64,000 nucleotides of DNA, from positions 930,001 through 994,000 of the forward strand of contig RSEE01000008.1 in the NCBI GenBank assembly GCA_003971905.1. The letters are read 5' to 3'. The notes beneath the pieces were generated by a model, which saw only the letters and a list, made by a program, of their open reading frames with translations, did no database searches and was not told where the DNA came from. The translations under genes were made by a program, and so were the position numbers. Positions 30,433 to 42,000 of the stretch are shown here, in pieces. Within the stretch, counting starts at the first letter, position 1, and every line of letters begins with the position of its first letter. This DNA comes from Moniliella sp. 'wahieum'. Taxonomy: Eukaryota > Basidiomycota > Moniliellomycetes > Moniliellales > Moniliellaceae.

Positions 30433-33400
30433 ATGGCCGACGCCGCCATGGCTACCCGCCAGCGCGTCACCTATGTTCTCCCCGCTCCCCCGAGCTCGGC
30501 GGCTGGCGCAGCTCCCTCGGCCCCCACCCACCCGCTCCCGCCCACCACCCACACCTTTGCCGTCCCCCCCCTCCTCCACCCGCGACGCCGCTCGCCTCGC
30601 CCGCCGCGGCCCTCTTCTCATCCCTGTCCCCCACCCCTCCCACGACGCCCTCGCCGACGGCGACCACTCCGATGCCGAGTCAGACGATACCGCCGGCCGG
30701 TCTGACCCCGTATCTGCCACGGCTCGTCCCCGCCCATCCGCCCATCCCTCTTCCACCCCCCACCCACGGCACATGCTCCCTGTCACATCGCTTGCCCTCG
30801 ACCTCACCACCTGCGTCGAGAGCGCCGATGAGCCCCTTTCCGAGCCTTCGCCCGACCCGCGTCCCGACCAGGCAGACGACTTTCTCCCCCCTTCTCTTGG
30901 CGGTGGTGGTGCATCATCGCGCATGCGCACACCCCATCGTCCTCGCGGCCTCTTGTACACGGCTGGGCGCGATGCCCTGACCGCGTCGTGGCAACTCGAC
31001 CTCCCTCTAGCCTGGACTGCGGACGCCTATCGGGACCCCGCTCAACCCAATTCTCGTCCTTGGCGAGTGAAACAACCCTACTGGACTCTCCACCCTCCTG
31101 ACTCGCTCAGTTCGGGACGTGCCTTGGAGTCCGACCCCTTGTTGCGTCGCCCCTTATTCCGACAAGGGATTCAAGCCCACTCGGAGTGGATCAACGATCT
31201 GCTCCTCGTCAACGGCAACCAGACTGTCATCTCTGCCTCGTCTGACAGGCTCATCAAGGCGTGGAATCCACACGACTCGGCATCTCGCTCTACCTCCTTT
31301 ACCCTCGGTAGCCATGACGACTATGTCAAGTCTCTTGCCGCGCCAGCCTGGCAACTTGGCGCTGGCCAGACTCACACTATCGTCTCGGGCGGACTGGATC
31401 GGACGGTCAAGGTGTGGGACATGAACGCCAAGCCTGCCAAGAAAACGTCATTGTCCAACGCCACTTCGAGTTCTGGGCTTGGCGCTGATGACACATCGGC
31501 TCTCCAGCCCGTTCTCACGCTGACGCAAGAGGAAGATGAACTTCCGTCCTCAGTCTATAGTCTCAGTGTCAATGGGCCAGGGACCCTGATCGGAGTGGGG
31601 TGCTCGGCGAATGAGGTGTCCGTGTACGATACGCGGAGCCGAGTGCGGGTGGCCAAGCTGGTGGGCCACACGGGTTATGTCCGTTCGTTGCTCATGTCGG
31701 CAGACGGGCGCCATCTCCTGTCGGCCTCGTCAGACAGCACAGTGCGGCTGTGGTCCATCGCAGAACAGCGTGCGCTCCACACGTTTGAACACCATTCGGA
31801 CTCTGTCTGGGCTCTGTACTCGAACGACCCGTACGAAAAGGACACACTCACCTCCTTTTATTCGGCTGATCGGGTGGGCGACCTTTGCAAGGTCGATTGG
31901 TCAGATGAGCCCGACATTGTGAGCGGCGAATGTGTTCTGCTGGCTCGCAATCGTCCTTCGATGTTCAACCGACGCGGCAGCCACGTGCCCATTCCGATCG
32001 GCGAAAGTACCACCACACCGGCCCACCCACACCACGGAGCCAGTCACCAAGGTATCCATCGCATCGTTGCCGCTGACGATGCGTTTGTTTTCACTGCCTC
32101 AGACACTTCCTCCTCGGTGCTAGTGTGGCCCGATGTACCCAAGCGCAAGGATCGGCTAGCCAAGTACCCCGCCATTGCCGCACGCGACATTTCTGGTTCC
32201 GCTGGGGGCGAAGCCAGCTGGGCGAGCCAGGCCAAGGAAGCGATTCAGTCGAGCCAAACTAACCCAACCGACATCTCGTCTGCTGTCGAGATGGCTGGTG
32301 TGCCCGCTTCTAGTCTTGTTTCTCTGGGCGATGACCAGAGCTTGTTTGACGATCGCCCGACCGACGATGGGTCCAGTCTACTCGACCGGCCTCCCACTGC
32401 GGCGGGGCAACGTGCGCCTGGGCGGATGGCGCTGCTGCGTGAGGTGGCGGATGTGGCGGTACCGCTGTTCCGGCAACCCTGTGCTCGTGTGTCGGGTGGG
32501 GTGGGCTTGATCCGCAGTTCGATGCTCAATGACCGTCGGCATGTTCTCACCATGGACACGCGTGGCTCTGTTGGCATCTGGGACATTTTACTAGGCGTGT
32601 GTCTTGGGTTTTTCGAACGGAGAGCGCTTACCCAGCTGGCGCTCGACGAGGAGGCTCTGACGGGCACAACACCTATCGGCTCGGTTCAAGCCCAATCAGC
32701 CACGGACATGACCCAGGAGGCGATCACAAATTTGCTCACCCATTCGCCTGCGGACCTTCTCGAGCTGATTCGCGAACGAATCGAAGGGTCAGATGCGGCG
32801 CCGTTTTGGTGCACGACCGACGTGCGTGCTGGCTTGCTCTCGGTTCACCTACAGAGCAACAAATGCTTTGATGCCGAGATGTACATGGACGATGTCGAGT
32901 TTGCCAACAAAGCCGGTTACAAGGAGGACACCCGAAGTATGCCCCTCTCCCCTCCCCGCCTCTCTTTGCATTTGTTAGTTTGCTTCCCTCTCTTGCCGTA
33001 CTGACCACCACTTTCTAGTCAACATGGGCCGCTGGGTCCTTCAGAATTTGTTTAGGGGGTTCATTGAGCAGGAGATTTCCGCTCGCAGTGGTTCCTATCG
33101 TGACGGTCACTTACAACCGCCGACAGTGACGCAAAAGGACCTGCTGGCAGCTGAGGAGCCTACAGCCTTTTTCCGTGCGGGAGAAGTTCCAAAAGCACTC
33201 GCTGCTCCCCTGGGGGCTAGCTTGGCAATCCCACCTTCTGATAAAACCGTCGTCCTTCCCCCGGGTTCGGATCGAGGGCAGCCGAGTGCTTGGTCACCAT
33301 ACAGCCCTTCCGTCCCATTGGCGGTAGAGGTACAAATGAAGACCCTCCAAGATGCCCGTGCGGCTTTGCAACTCGCTCAATTGTCTGCGCCGCATATGGA

Positions 33401-34662
33401 GGAGGAACACAGTGTGGATGCGGGCGATGCCAACGCCCATGGTTCGTCGGCCAAGTCTGGCGGGGGCTTTATGTCGCGTTTCAAACGGAAACACAAAGAC
33501 AAGGACAAGAAGCCCGCTGGCGATGCTGCTTCAGCGGCGCAACGTGCGGCCAGAAGGAATGAACCATTGCATGTCCGGCAAATCCGTGACATTGTTTCCC
33601 GAGTTGCCTTGCTCTCCTGCCCTACCAGCTGGCTATGGCGTGAATGATCTTTCCCCGTCCCAAGCTCACCCTCTACTGGACTTGCCTCCTCTTCCTTTCC
33701 CGTCAGGCGTGATGGTCTTGTTTGGTGCCATTTCCCCTCAGGCGGGGCAGGCGCTTCCTGCTTACCGCGAAACGACGGGACGAATGGGGCAGGATGTTCC
33801 GCTTCTTGAACTGGTGGCCTCGTCTTGGCTTCTGGCCAATTTGCTCACCCCGCCACCAGCTGCCGAGCCTCCCACTTCTCTTTCTCCGCCCCCAGCGACC
33901 ACCCCAGCCGCGATCAAGGACCCGGCCGCGTACGAGGCAGCTGTGCAAGATTCTGCCGCCCTCTTTCGCCGCGAGGTGGTCAAGATCAGCTTTATCCTCA
34001 CGCCTTGGCTTCCGTCTGGAGCCGACGAGTCATCAGAGACACCCGCCCAACGATCCAGCCTGTTCCTCCCCGAACTTCCTGCGAGCACGACCCGCTTGAC
34101 GGCGACGCAGATGCTGCGCATGAAGAAGGTGTCGGCGTATGTGCTGGATAAGCTGGCATCGCGGCAGCAAGAGGCCGTACATGAAGTGCCACAAAAAGGC
34201 ATGAACCATGCGCAAGCTGTCGCCCAGCTGGCCGACGTACGCTACTGGTCCACGTTCAAGCTGCCCGCCGAGGATGAGATTGTGATCTTGTGCAACGACA
34301 CGGTTGTTCCCCCCGATATGACGCTGGCCCAAACCAGACGCTTCCTCTTCCGTCAGCCAGGCGACCTCAAACTCGAGTACCGCCGGGCGAAACCGGGCGA
34401 AACCCTTGCCTTCTCCCGCGGTGCTGCGACTTCGGCGCCACAGCCCCTGCTCTCGCATCTGTTCCCGCACGGGGTCTCGGCCCCCCACAGCTCTTCTTCC
34501 GTCTCGGACGCTGGCTACATGGGTCGTCCCTCCATCGCGGATTCGTACGCGCCTGCTGCCGATTCGGACGAGGGAGAGAGCGAGACGGACACAGAGGCCG
34601 AGTTGGACAGCTACCGTGGCCCCACCACCTCGGCCCCGTTGCATCGATTGGGGTACCATTAA
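30433..34662 (+). CDS. bun107: WDR48/UAF1 (Bun107)-like WD40 protein, deubiquitinase activator
   Basis: ATG at 30433 starts MADAAMATRQRVTYVLP, the N-terminal motif of this family. After a Pro/Ser-rich insertion the WD40 propeller follows: GLLYTAGRDALTASW, HSEWINDLLLVNGNQTVIS, SSDRLIKAWN, DDYVKSLAAP, SGGLDRTVKVWDM, SSVYSLSVNGPGTLIGVG, GHTGYVRSLLMSADGRHLL, SSDSTVRLW and HSDSVWALYSND. A further blade is followed by an intron near 32937-33017. The C-terminal part matches the DUF3337 region: VVKISFILTPWLP, RMKKVSAYVLDKLASRQQE and a ubiquitin-like terminal fold (YWSTFKLPAEDEIVILCND, LEYRRAK). In humans and fission yeast this protein binds and activates USP1/USP12/Ubp9-type deubiquitinases. Length is about 1,350 residues, long because of linkers. 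Frame changes near 30560 and 33600 look like missing bases. Confidence 0.88.
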
Positions 34663-34973
34663 ACCGGCAGTCCTGGTCGATGGCGCTCATTCCCAATCTT
34701 TTTTTCCTCATCGCTCGTCCAGAGTTGTCTTGTGTGTGGAAAACGAACCATCCCTTTCCTTTTTCCTTTCCCATTTCATGTCCCTTTTCCTTTCCTCCCT
34801 CTTCTCTCCTTTCACTTCCTTTACCGCTCTGCCTCTCTTTTCTTCCATTTATCCCGGCCCAGCTCCCTCTTGTGTGTGCACACTACTATCCATCCCCTCC
34901 TTTAGTCCTGGACCACCATGTTTATCGTGAGCATACCAAAACGAATGGTCAAGTAACCAAGTGGACACCGTAG

Positions 34974-35999
34974 CTAAGGCAGACGGATCGAGTCGATGCG
35001 AAGGCGCGTGTACTGTTCTTGGTGTGTTGAGTGACGCTTCCACTTGCGCGGCATGTGCCGCACCTTGATCCATACGGGCGAATGAGTGTGTTCGACGACG
35101 GTTGCCTCGATTTGCACGATCGGTTGGGCGGCTTCTCCCACCGCGCCAGCGAGGGCAGCCGAAGAGTACGGCTCCGATGGCGTCGCGCGGTTCCCAATCC
35201 GCTCGGCTTCGACGGGGGTGAGTCCAATGAGCGCAGACAGCGTAGCACCCTTGTTGGCAATTCCATCCACCGACGCAGCGTTGGCCTCCCAACTGTTTTC
35301 TTGCTGCAGGCCTCGCTGCACGGCATATTGCATCAGCGACTGGGTCCCGGGGGGCCCGGGCAGTTCACGGAACGAGCCAGGCACACGCAACCGCAGTGCC
35401 TCGAGTTCGGTATTGCGCAGCTCATTGGGCAACAGCACATTGTCCGCCGTCTTGCGCAGCTGCTTGGCCTGCAGGCGATGGTGCGTGCGACGCCAGAGCG
35501 ACTCTTGGGCACGCAGGACATAGTCCCGCGTACCAATTTCGTGGATGCGGTCCAAGTGCAGCACATCCCCAACGTGCACATCCGTCATGCCCGGCACGGT
35601 CACCACGTCGCCCGGCGCGACGAGGTAGGTCTTGCCCAAAAAGGAGACAACCGCATAGAGGTGGGTACTTTGGGATCGCAACAGCTCCACCGCCGTTTGG
35701 CGCTCCACCGCCTCCAGAGGCGTCTTCTTGTCCACCTTATCCGCGCGGAAGGACTTGGAAGGCACCTTGTATCCGGACCGGCTCATGATGTAGTGGCCGC
35801 GCTCCAGCGCGCTCGGCGTCACCTTGACTGACTCGGCATCCGTCTCGATTTCGTGGAGGATGAGGGGGCTGCGGCGCGGCGGCTGGGACTGTGCCTGGTG
35901 CACAGCGCAGGAGGTGGAGAGGGCGCGCACAGGCACCGCCCGCGCGGCCGCCGCCGCCCGGAGCATCGCGCCAGAGCCGCTGCGGACGAGGAGGACCAT
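34974..35999 (-). CDS. MRPL49: mitochondrial large-subunit ribosomal protein bL21m
   Basis: One open frame of 341 residues from ATG at 35999. I prefer this start because upstream codons in the same frame offer no ATG, and it gives a clean mitochondrial leader (MLRAAAAARAVPVRALSTS). The bL21 core is recognisable: LYAVVSFLGKTYLVAPGDV, VGDVLHLDRIHEIGTRDYV and, after a ~110-residue insertion, VVEHTHSPVWIKVRHMPRK followed by a basic end YTRLRIDSIRLP. bL21 binds 23S-type rRNA in the large subunit. The insertion between the two halves of the beta-barrel is unusual compared with bacterial bL21 (~100 residues) but common in fungal mitoribosome proteins. It is divergent from ATP1, so both may share regulation. 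Confidence 0.85.
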   Translation of the reverse strand: MVLLVRSGSGAMLRAAAAARAVPVRALSTSCAVHQAQSQPPRRSPLILHEIETDAESVKVTPSALERGHYIMSRSGYKVPSKSFRADKVDKKTPLEAVERQTAVELLRSQSTHLYAVVSFLGKTYLVAPGDVVTVPGMTDVHVGDVLHLDRIHEIGTRDYVLRAQESLWRRTHHRLQAKQLRKTADNVLLPNELRNTELEALRLRVPGSFRELPGPPGTQSLMQYAVQRGLQQENSWEANAASVDGIANKGATLSALIGLTPVEAERIGNRATPSEPYSSAALAGAVGEAAQPIVQIEATVVEHTHSPVWIKVRHMPRKWKRHSTHQEQYTRLRIDSIRLP

Positions 36000-36394
36000 C
36001 GGGAGAGCAGTGGGCAGCGGGAAGAAGCGTGTGTGGGTGCAGCGCTTGCAGGCCCAGCGCAGCAAAGCCAACCTTCCGACGGCCCCCAGCGGGCGTTGCA
36101 CACCGATCGGCCGCGCGCTAGGGTTGGCGCTGCGCCCGACGCGAATATTTCTAAGCCTCAGCTGCGGCCGCTGCGCCCGCCGCGCTCACGTAAGCAAGCG
36201 GCCGGGCGCAGGCGGCCACGCGCGCAGCATCACCCACCACGCGGAGGGCTCATGCGTCAGCCGGCTGCCAGCACTCCGCTGCGCCGGCTGCGCACAGCGC
36301 CTGTGTCCGCGCCGCGCACCCCAGCAGTGTCGCTGGCGGGCAGCCGCTCTCTTCTTCTCTCCTCCCAGCCCTGCTGTGCCCCGCCTTGCCAAGC
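36000..36394. promoter_or_regulatory. bidirectional promoter between bL21m and ATP1
   Basis: About 395 bases separate two divergent genes for mitochondrial proteins. The segment is very GC-rich, with a GAATATTT patch near 36140 as the only AT-rich element and inverted GCGCTAG/CGCGC words around it. No TATA box is seen for ATP1, which fits a housekeeping promoter. Confidence 0.5.
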
Positions 36395-38140
36395 ATGCTC
36401 GCCCGCCCCGCTGGCCTCGCTGGCCTTGCTGCCCGCGTCGCTCCCGCGCTGCTCTCCGCGCTGCCCCCGCTGCTGCCCTCCGCGCTGCCCTCCCCTCGGC
36501 CTCCGCCTCGGCCTCCGTCGCCCGCGGCTACGCGACCAAGGCGGCTGCGTCCGAGGTGTCCTCCATTCTGGAGCAGCGCATCGCTGGTGCCGAGAGCGGC
36601 TTTGATGTCCAGGAAACCGGCCGCGTGCTGAGTGCGTAGCCTCCCTCCCTCTCCGCCTTTTCTCTCCTTGCTGTGCGCCGTCCCACTGACTCTCCGCCTG
36701 CCCCGCAGCGATTGGTGACGGTATTGCGCGTGTGTACGGCCTGCGGAATGTGCAAGCGGAGGAGATGGTTGAGTTCCAGTCGGGCGTGCGTGGCATGTGC
36801 CTCAACTTGGAAGCGGACAATGTGGGTGTCACCATCTTTGGTAACGACCGCAGCATCAAGGAGGGCGACTCGGTCAAGCGGACGGGCCAGATTGTCGATG
36901 TGCCCGTCGGCCCGGAACTTTTGGGTCGGGTTGTTGACGCTCTCGGCACCCCCATTGACGGCAAGGGCCCCATCAACGCCACCACCCGCCGCCGTATTTC
37001 GCTCAAGGCACCTGGTATTCTGCCCCGTCGCTCGGTCAACGAGCCCATGGCCACGGGTATCAAGCCCATTGATGCCATGGTGCCCATTGGCCGTGGCCAG
37101 CGTGAGCTGATCATTGGTGACCGTCAGACTGGCAAGACGTCGGTCGCGCTCGACACCATCCTCAACCAGAAGCGGTGGAACGATGGGGACGAGGAGAAGA
37201 AGAAGCTGTACTGTGTCTACGTTGCTGTGGGCCAGAAGCGGTCGACGGTGGCGCAGTTTGTCAAGGTGCTCGAGCAGCGGGACGCGATGAAGTACTCGAT
37301 TGTTGTCGCTGCCACTGCCTCGGAGGCTGCCCCGCTCCAGTACCTGGCGCCCTTCTCGGGCTGCGCCATTGGCGAATGGTTCCGTGACAATGGCAAGCAC
37401 GCGCTGATTGTGTACGACGACTTGTCGAAGCAGGCCGTCGCGTACCGTCAAATGTCGTTGCTGCTGCGTCGTCCTCCCGGTCGTGAGGCTTACCCCGGTG
37501 ACGTTTTCTACCTCCACTCGCGTCTGCTCGAGCGTGCGGCCAAGATGAACGACTCGCTTGGCGGCGGCTCGCTCACGGCTCTGCCTGTGATTGAGACGCA
37601 GGGCGGTGATGTGTCGGCGTTCATTCCCACCAATGTGATTTCCATCACCGACGGCCAGATCTTCCTCGAGGCCGAGCTGTTCTACAAGGGTGTCCGTCCC
37701 GCTGTTAACGTGGGTCTGTCCGTGTCGCGTGTGGGTTCGGCGGCCCAGACCAAGGTGTACAAGGCGGTTGCCGGTTCGCTCAAGCTGTACTTGGCCCAGT
37801 ACCGTGAGCTGGCTGCGTTTGCGCAGTTCGGCTCGGACTTGGACGCCGGCACGCGTTACACGCTGGAGCGTGGTGCGCGCCTGACGGAGCTGCTGAAACA
37901 GGGCCTGTTCCACCCGCTGGGTGTGGAGATCCAGGTGCCGATCATCTATGCCGGTGTCAACGGTCTCCTCGACACGGTGCCCGTGGACCAAATTGTGGCA
38001 TGGGAGAGAACTTCCGCGAGTTCCTCACCACCAAGCCCGAACTGCTCTCGGAGATTGCCAAGGGCACCATGACCAAGGAGCTCGATGCGCAGATCAAGTC
38101 GGTCGTGCAGGAGCACGTGGCGGGCTTCTTGGCCAAGTAA
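36395..38140 (+). CDS. ATP1: mitochondrial F1F0-ATP synthase subunit alpha
   Basis: ATG at 36395 opens a mitochondrial leader ([19 protein letters not shown]) ending around ARGYATKAA. One intron (GTGCGT at about 36630 to GCAG at 36709) interrupts the codons before [19 protein letters not shown]. The rest is a textbook alpha subunit: the P-loop [41 protein letters not shown], the [19 protein letters not shown] segment, [13 protein letters not shown] and the C-terminal [19 protein letters not shown] ending HVAGFLAK. It builds the catalytic alpha3beta3 hexamer in the matrix. Frame changes in the leader (about 36500) and at about 38005 are single missing bases. Length, about 545 residues, is as expected. 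Confidence 0.97.
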
Positions 38141-39043
38141 ACGCCCAGCAGCGCGGGAGCTGGCTGGTTGGGAGGCTGCGACCAAACAATCTACATGCAA
38201 ACAGATGTGAGGGAGGGGAAGCGGGGGGGTGGTCGATGACGTAGGGGGGGGAGGGGGGGGGTGACGCGGTGACAGGTGTGCGTGTAAGTACTAAGTGGCC
38301 GAGCGGCGGCGGGGTTGTGTTACGTTAGCTAATCGTAATCGATAATCCAGCATGCACTGAGGCGGTGCTGTGCGCAGTGCTGTTCTCAGCTCAGCCTGAG
38401 CTCTCAGCACTCGGGGGGCCGGCTGAGGCACGGCACGGCTGGCCAGGGTGGCCGTCGGTTGGGCACGCCGGCCGGTCGGAGTATCTGACACGCTCTGTGA
38501 TGTGATCTCGATCCAATTTCCAACCCGTAGCCCATCCCGACGTCCGTGCAGCCCCCGCGCCCAACCGTCGTCCTCATCCTCGTCGTCCTCATCTCCATCC
38601 TCATCCTCATCCTCATCCCCATCGCCATCCCCACCGCCACTGCCATTCCCACCGCCATTCCCACCGCCATTCCCACCGCCATTCCCACCGCCATTCCCAC
38701 CGCCATTCCCACCGCCATTCCCACCGCCATTCCCACCGCCATTCCCACCGCCATTGCCGGCTGGTTGACCGTATCCGGCACGCCTCCGGCACCCATCATG
38801 TACGTTGCAACCCCCCCCTCGCCAGCAGCCCCGTGGCAGCGGCTGGGACAGGCGGGTCCATGAATGCTGACTGCCATGCCCTTCGCCAGCCTTTTGCTCC
38901 GCCTGCCCTCATCCGTCGCCCCTCCATCCCATCTCCCCGCAGCCGCCACGAGGGGAGCATTCGTTCTCTTCCCCTCAACCGCTCCCACTTTTCACTACCC
39001 TCCTTCCCCCCACGCCCTTTCCTCCGCATCCCTAGGTCCCAAA
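38141..39043. other. intergenic stretch upstream of adenylate cyclase
   Basis: The 3'UTR of ATP1 covers the first ~150 bases, with G-runs at 38220-38270. The palindromic CTCAGCTCAGCCTGAGCTCTC lies near 38387. A minisatellite occupies 38565-38756. The last 150 bases before 39044 are a C/T-rich leader. Confidence 0.45.
38565..38756. repeat. CATCCT hexamer grading into a 12-bp CCATTCCCACCG minisatellite
   Basis: TCATCC-type hexamers (38570-38625) change stepwise to CATCCCCAC and then to about nine perfect 12-bp units CCATTCCCACCG (38643-38755). Frames stay open on both strands (Pro-Thr-Ala-Ile on +, Met-Ala-Val-Gly on -) only because the unit length is a multiple of three. Confidence 0.85.
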
Positions 39044-42000
39044 ATGCAACCTGATAACCGCACACCCTTTCCACATGCACCAGCCTCCCGCCGGCACTCG
39101 TCGCGCCCCCAGCGCACCAATCCAATCGCCGGACCGCCTTCGTTAGCGTTGGACCCCGACTCGGATTCGGCTCCTGGCTCACGCCACCCAGAGACTCGAC
39201 CTTGTCACAGCGCACCATCCCGCCCCGATCGAACCGCCACTCCATTTTTCCAATGCTTCGGCACCGTAGTTTGGCGAAAGACAGCACCCGCCAACGAATC
39301 AAGAGCACCTTGTCCGCTCACTCTTCTGCCGGCTCCGTTCCACCACCGTCAGCCCCAAGTTCGAGCTCTATGACGAGCCACGAGCATGCGACAGAGTCTA
39401 TGGAGGAGGAGGTGGATACGGTGCCCATCACGACCATACTGACCCCCTCCTCGTCCAACTCCTCCCTCTCGTACCTTACCCTCCCAGGAGGACGCAATGC
39501 GGTGAGTGCTCCCATCGTCCCCAACAGTGCCTCTTCACTGGACCAGGGGCGGGGCAGTTCGAAACATCACAAGTTCCATATCGTGCGTCTTTTTGGGCGT
39601 CGTGGCAAGCAGCACGGATCTGTGGCATCAATGGGAGGTCACTCTTCTCGCAATGGCAATACAGGCCCGCCTTCGCTCCCTGAATTGCACCAGCCCGTAT
39701 CCACGCCCTCACTCGAGGGTGCTAAGCGGAGCAGGAACAAAGTCAATACGCCCTCGGTCCGAACGACCGCAATTGCTGGCGTTCGGCATGCCTACCAGCG
39801 TTGGTCTTGACGTTGAACTAGAGGACGCAGAACGCGCAAGGGCTGCGCCCGCTGCGCCCCCCACGCCCACTTCCCAAGCTCCGTCGTTTTCCTCCTTGGC
39901 CCAGCCCCCCGAGGGTTCAGCTGCTTCCAGCCAACCTCTGCTCAAACCGGCAACAAGCCGCAACTCAGCTCCCCGGGGCAACCCTTCCAATCCTCCATCG
40001 ACTTTGGAAAGTGGTCATGGGACGACCCTGCCGTACCTTCAAAACCCTCTCAGGCCCCGCTTACTTCTTCGGCGGCCACTTCCTCCATCCCTCCCATTCC
40101 ACCTCTCCCTACCCCTGCATCTTCGACGCTCCCACCAAGGCGCACCTTTGTCTCGGGCCACGCTTCAAAGGAGTCGGCGTCCTTGCTGGCGCAACGCTCA
40201 TCTGCCATGTCTCCCCCCCCGCCAAGTGTCAAGCTCTCTGGCGACGTGTCCCAGCCGAGTCCACCACTGCCCGACCTGGCAATCTTACCTGCGAAAACTG
40301 CCTCGGGTGAAACTCGGTGGCGATCCAACTCGGAGTCGCGACCTTCAGCTTTTTCTCCCATAGACGCTTCGCCAGGCTCATCCCGTCGTCCGTCGCGCCA
40401 ATCCGCATCACGCATATCCCCATGCACGTCTACGGCCCACATTGAAGCAGTTCGCTTACCTAGCTTCTCCCTCCCCTCGTCGGGAAACCGGGACCAGGTC
40501 TTTGTCGCTTCTCCTTCAACCGTTCCGGATCCAGGCTTTGCCGGTCCATCCAGGGCTGGGAACAGACACTCTTCGATTCCTGATACTGCACCTCTCCGTG
40601 TGGCCCAGGGAACGGGTCCAACCAGCTCGGTCAAAGACATGTCTACCTCCCCAGGATCCGGAGCAACGGACCCGCTAGGGCGCGGACCTTCCAATTGGTC
40701 CGCTCCGCCCAGTTGGGCGGTCGAACCGGTCGGCGGGACTAGTGGAAATGGACCATCCTCCCTTGGCAAGGTCACCGGCACTTCCAACTGGATCGCGCCC
40801 CCATCCTGGGCGGTCGAGGGGGAGATGCAAGGGCAACGGCGATCAACCTCTTTCAGTTCTGCGTCTGTCCCAGCGGGCGAGCCCACGGCCACGGGCACAT
40901 CCACCTGGATGGCGCCGGACTCGTGGGCCGTTCAAGCGGAGCAAGGCGCTCGCGAATCGGGTGACTCGGATGAGGAAGACTTGTCTCGGCCCCTTGAATC
41001 ATTGGACCTCGCTAGCGGCTCCCGTCTGGATCCTGCCTCTGGGCGGGCCAACCGGGCTGCCGGCTCACCTCTCAATCCTGGCCACCGTTCACGTCGGCCT
41101 GTCCTTTGGATGGGACACGTTGAGTTCGCTTGCGCCCCGTCCAGAGCCCCGTCACGACCCATCTGGACAAAGCCCTTCGCACGACCGACTTGGCGGGACC
41201 CACTGGGTTCGAACCAGAGCCTGACCTGCCAGGTCCCGCCGTCTTGTCCTCGGGCCTGGACCGCGGCTGATGCCGACGCCCCCCCTATCTCAGTGCAGTA
41301 CGCCCACATCCTCCTTCCCTCTCCCATGAGTCGGGCTCGATCCGCCGCCCATCAAATGCTGCCTCGACGGCCCCAGCCCGCTCCGTCGACACGATCGAAG
41401 AGGTGATGGGCCCGCTTCGGCCGGCCCAGGCTACCCGGTCGCGCGGACGGACGGAATCGCCGTCTCGTCCCGGCTCGCCGGACCGCTCCCTCTCTCGGCT
41501 GCGCCGCAAAGAGGAACCGGATGAAACAGGGACACGAACGAGTGCGTGGACGGATGCGCGTGCGGATGCCGGCAGCTTGGCCAAGCTGGCCACCAAGCCT
41601 CGGGTGCCCCCACGCGCCACCACCCCGCGAGGCCCAGTGGCGCATTCGCAGCTGCTTCCGGAGCTGTAGGAACGGCGTCCCTCTTTGGGCGGCGTACTGG
41701 CTCGCCACGCGTGCCTGGTTTGGGTCGATGCCATCAGCATCACCATCAACATCACCATCATCGCGATCGAGGGGAGCGGGAGCGGGCGGGACCATCCAGG
41801 GAGCAGCATGGTTGTGGGAGGGACGAGCGACCAGTTGCCTGGCCAAGCGGCATCGCGTCCTCCTCCTCATGGTGCATTTGGTAGTATCATACAAATCGGG
41901 TACGACGCGGCTTCCATTGACTCGCTACAGTCGGTGATGGGATGAGTACCTTTGCCCCCCCAGCCTCAGATGAGGAGGACCTATTAAGCTTGTACCGGCA

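Noticed and set aside
30285-30980. Long His/Pro-rich frame overlapping the start of the WD40 gene
   Set aside because: It arises from the CCA microsatellite and is a shadow of the WDR48-like coding frame.
36118-36126. TAGGGTT telomere-like word
   Set aside because: A single copy in a promoter; no tandem array, so not telomeric.
38404-38988. 194-codon minus-strand open frame with Met-Ala-Val-Gly repeats
   Set aside because: It is open only because the 12-bp minisatellite is a multiple of three; no family similarity, and it lies in an intergenic region.
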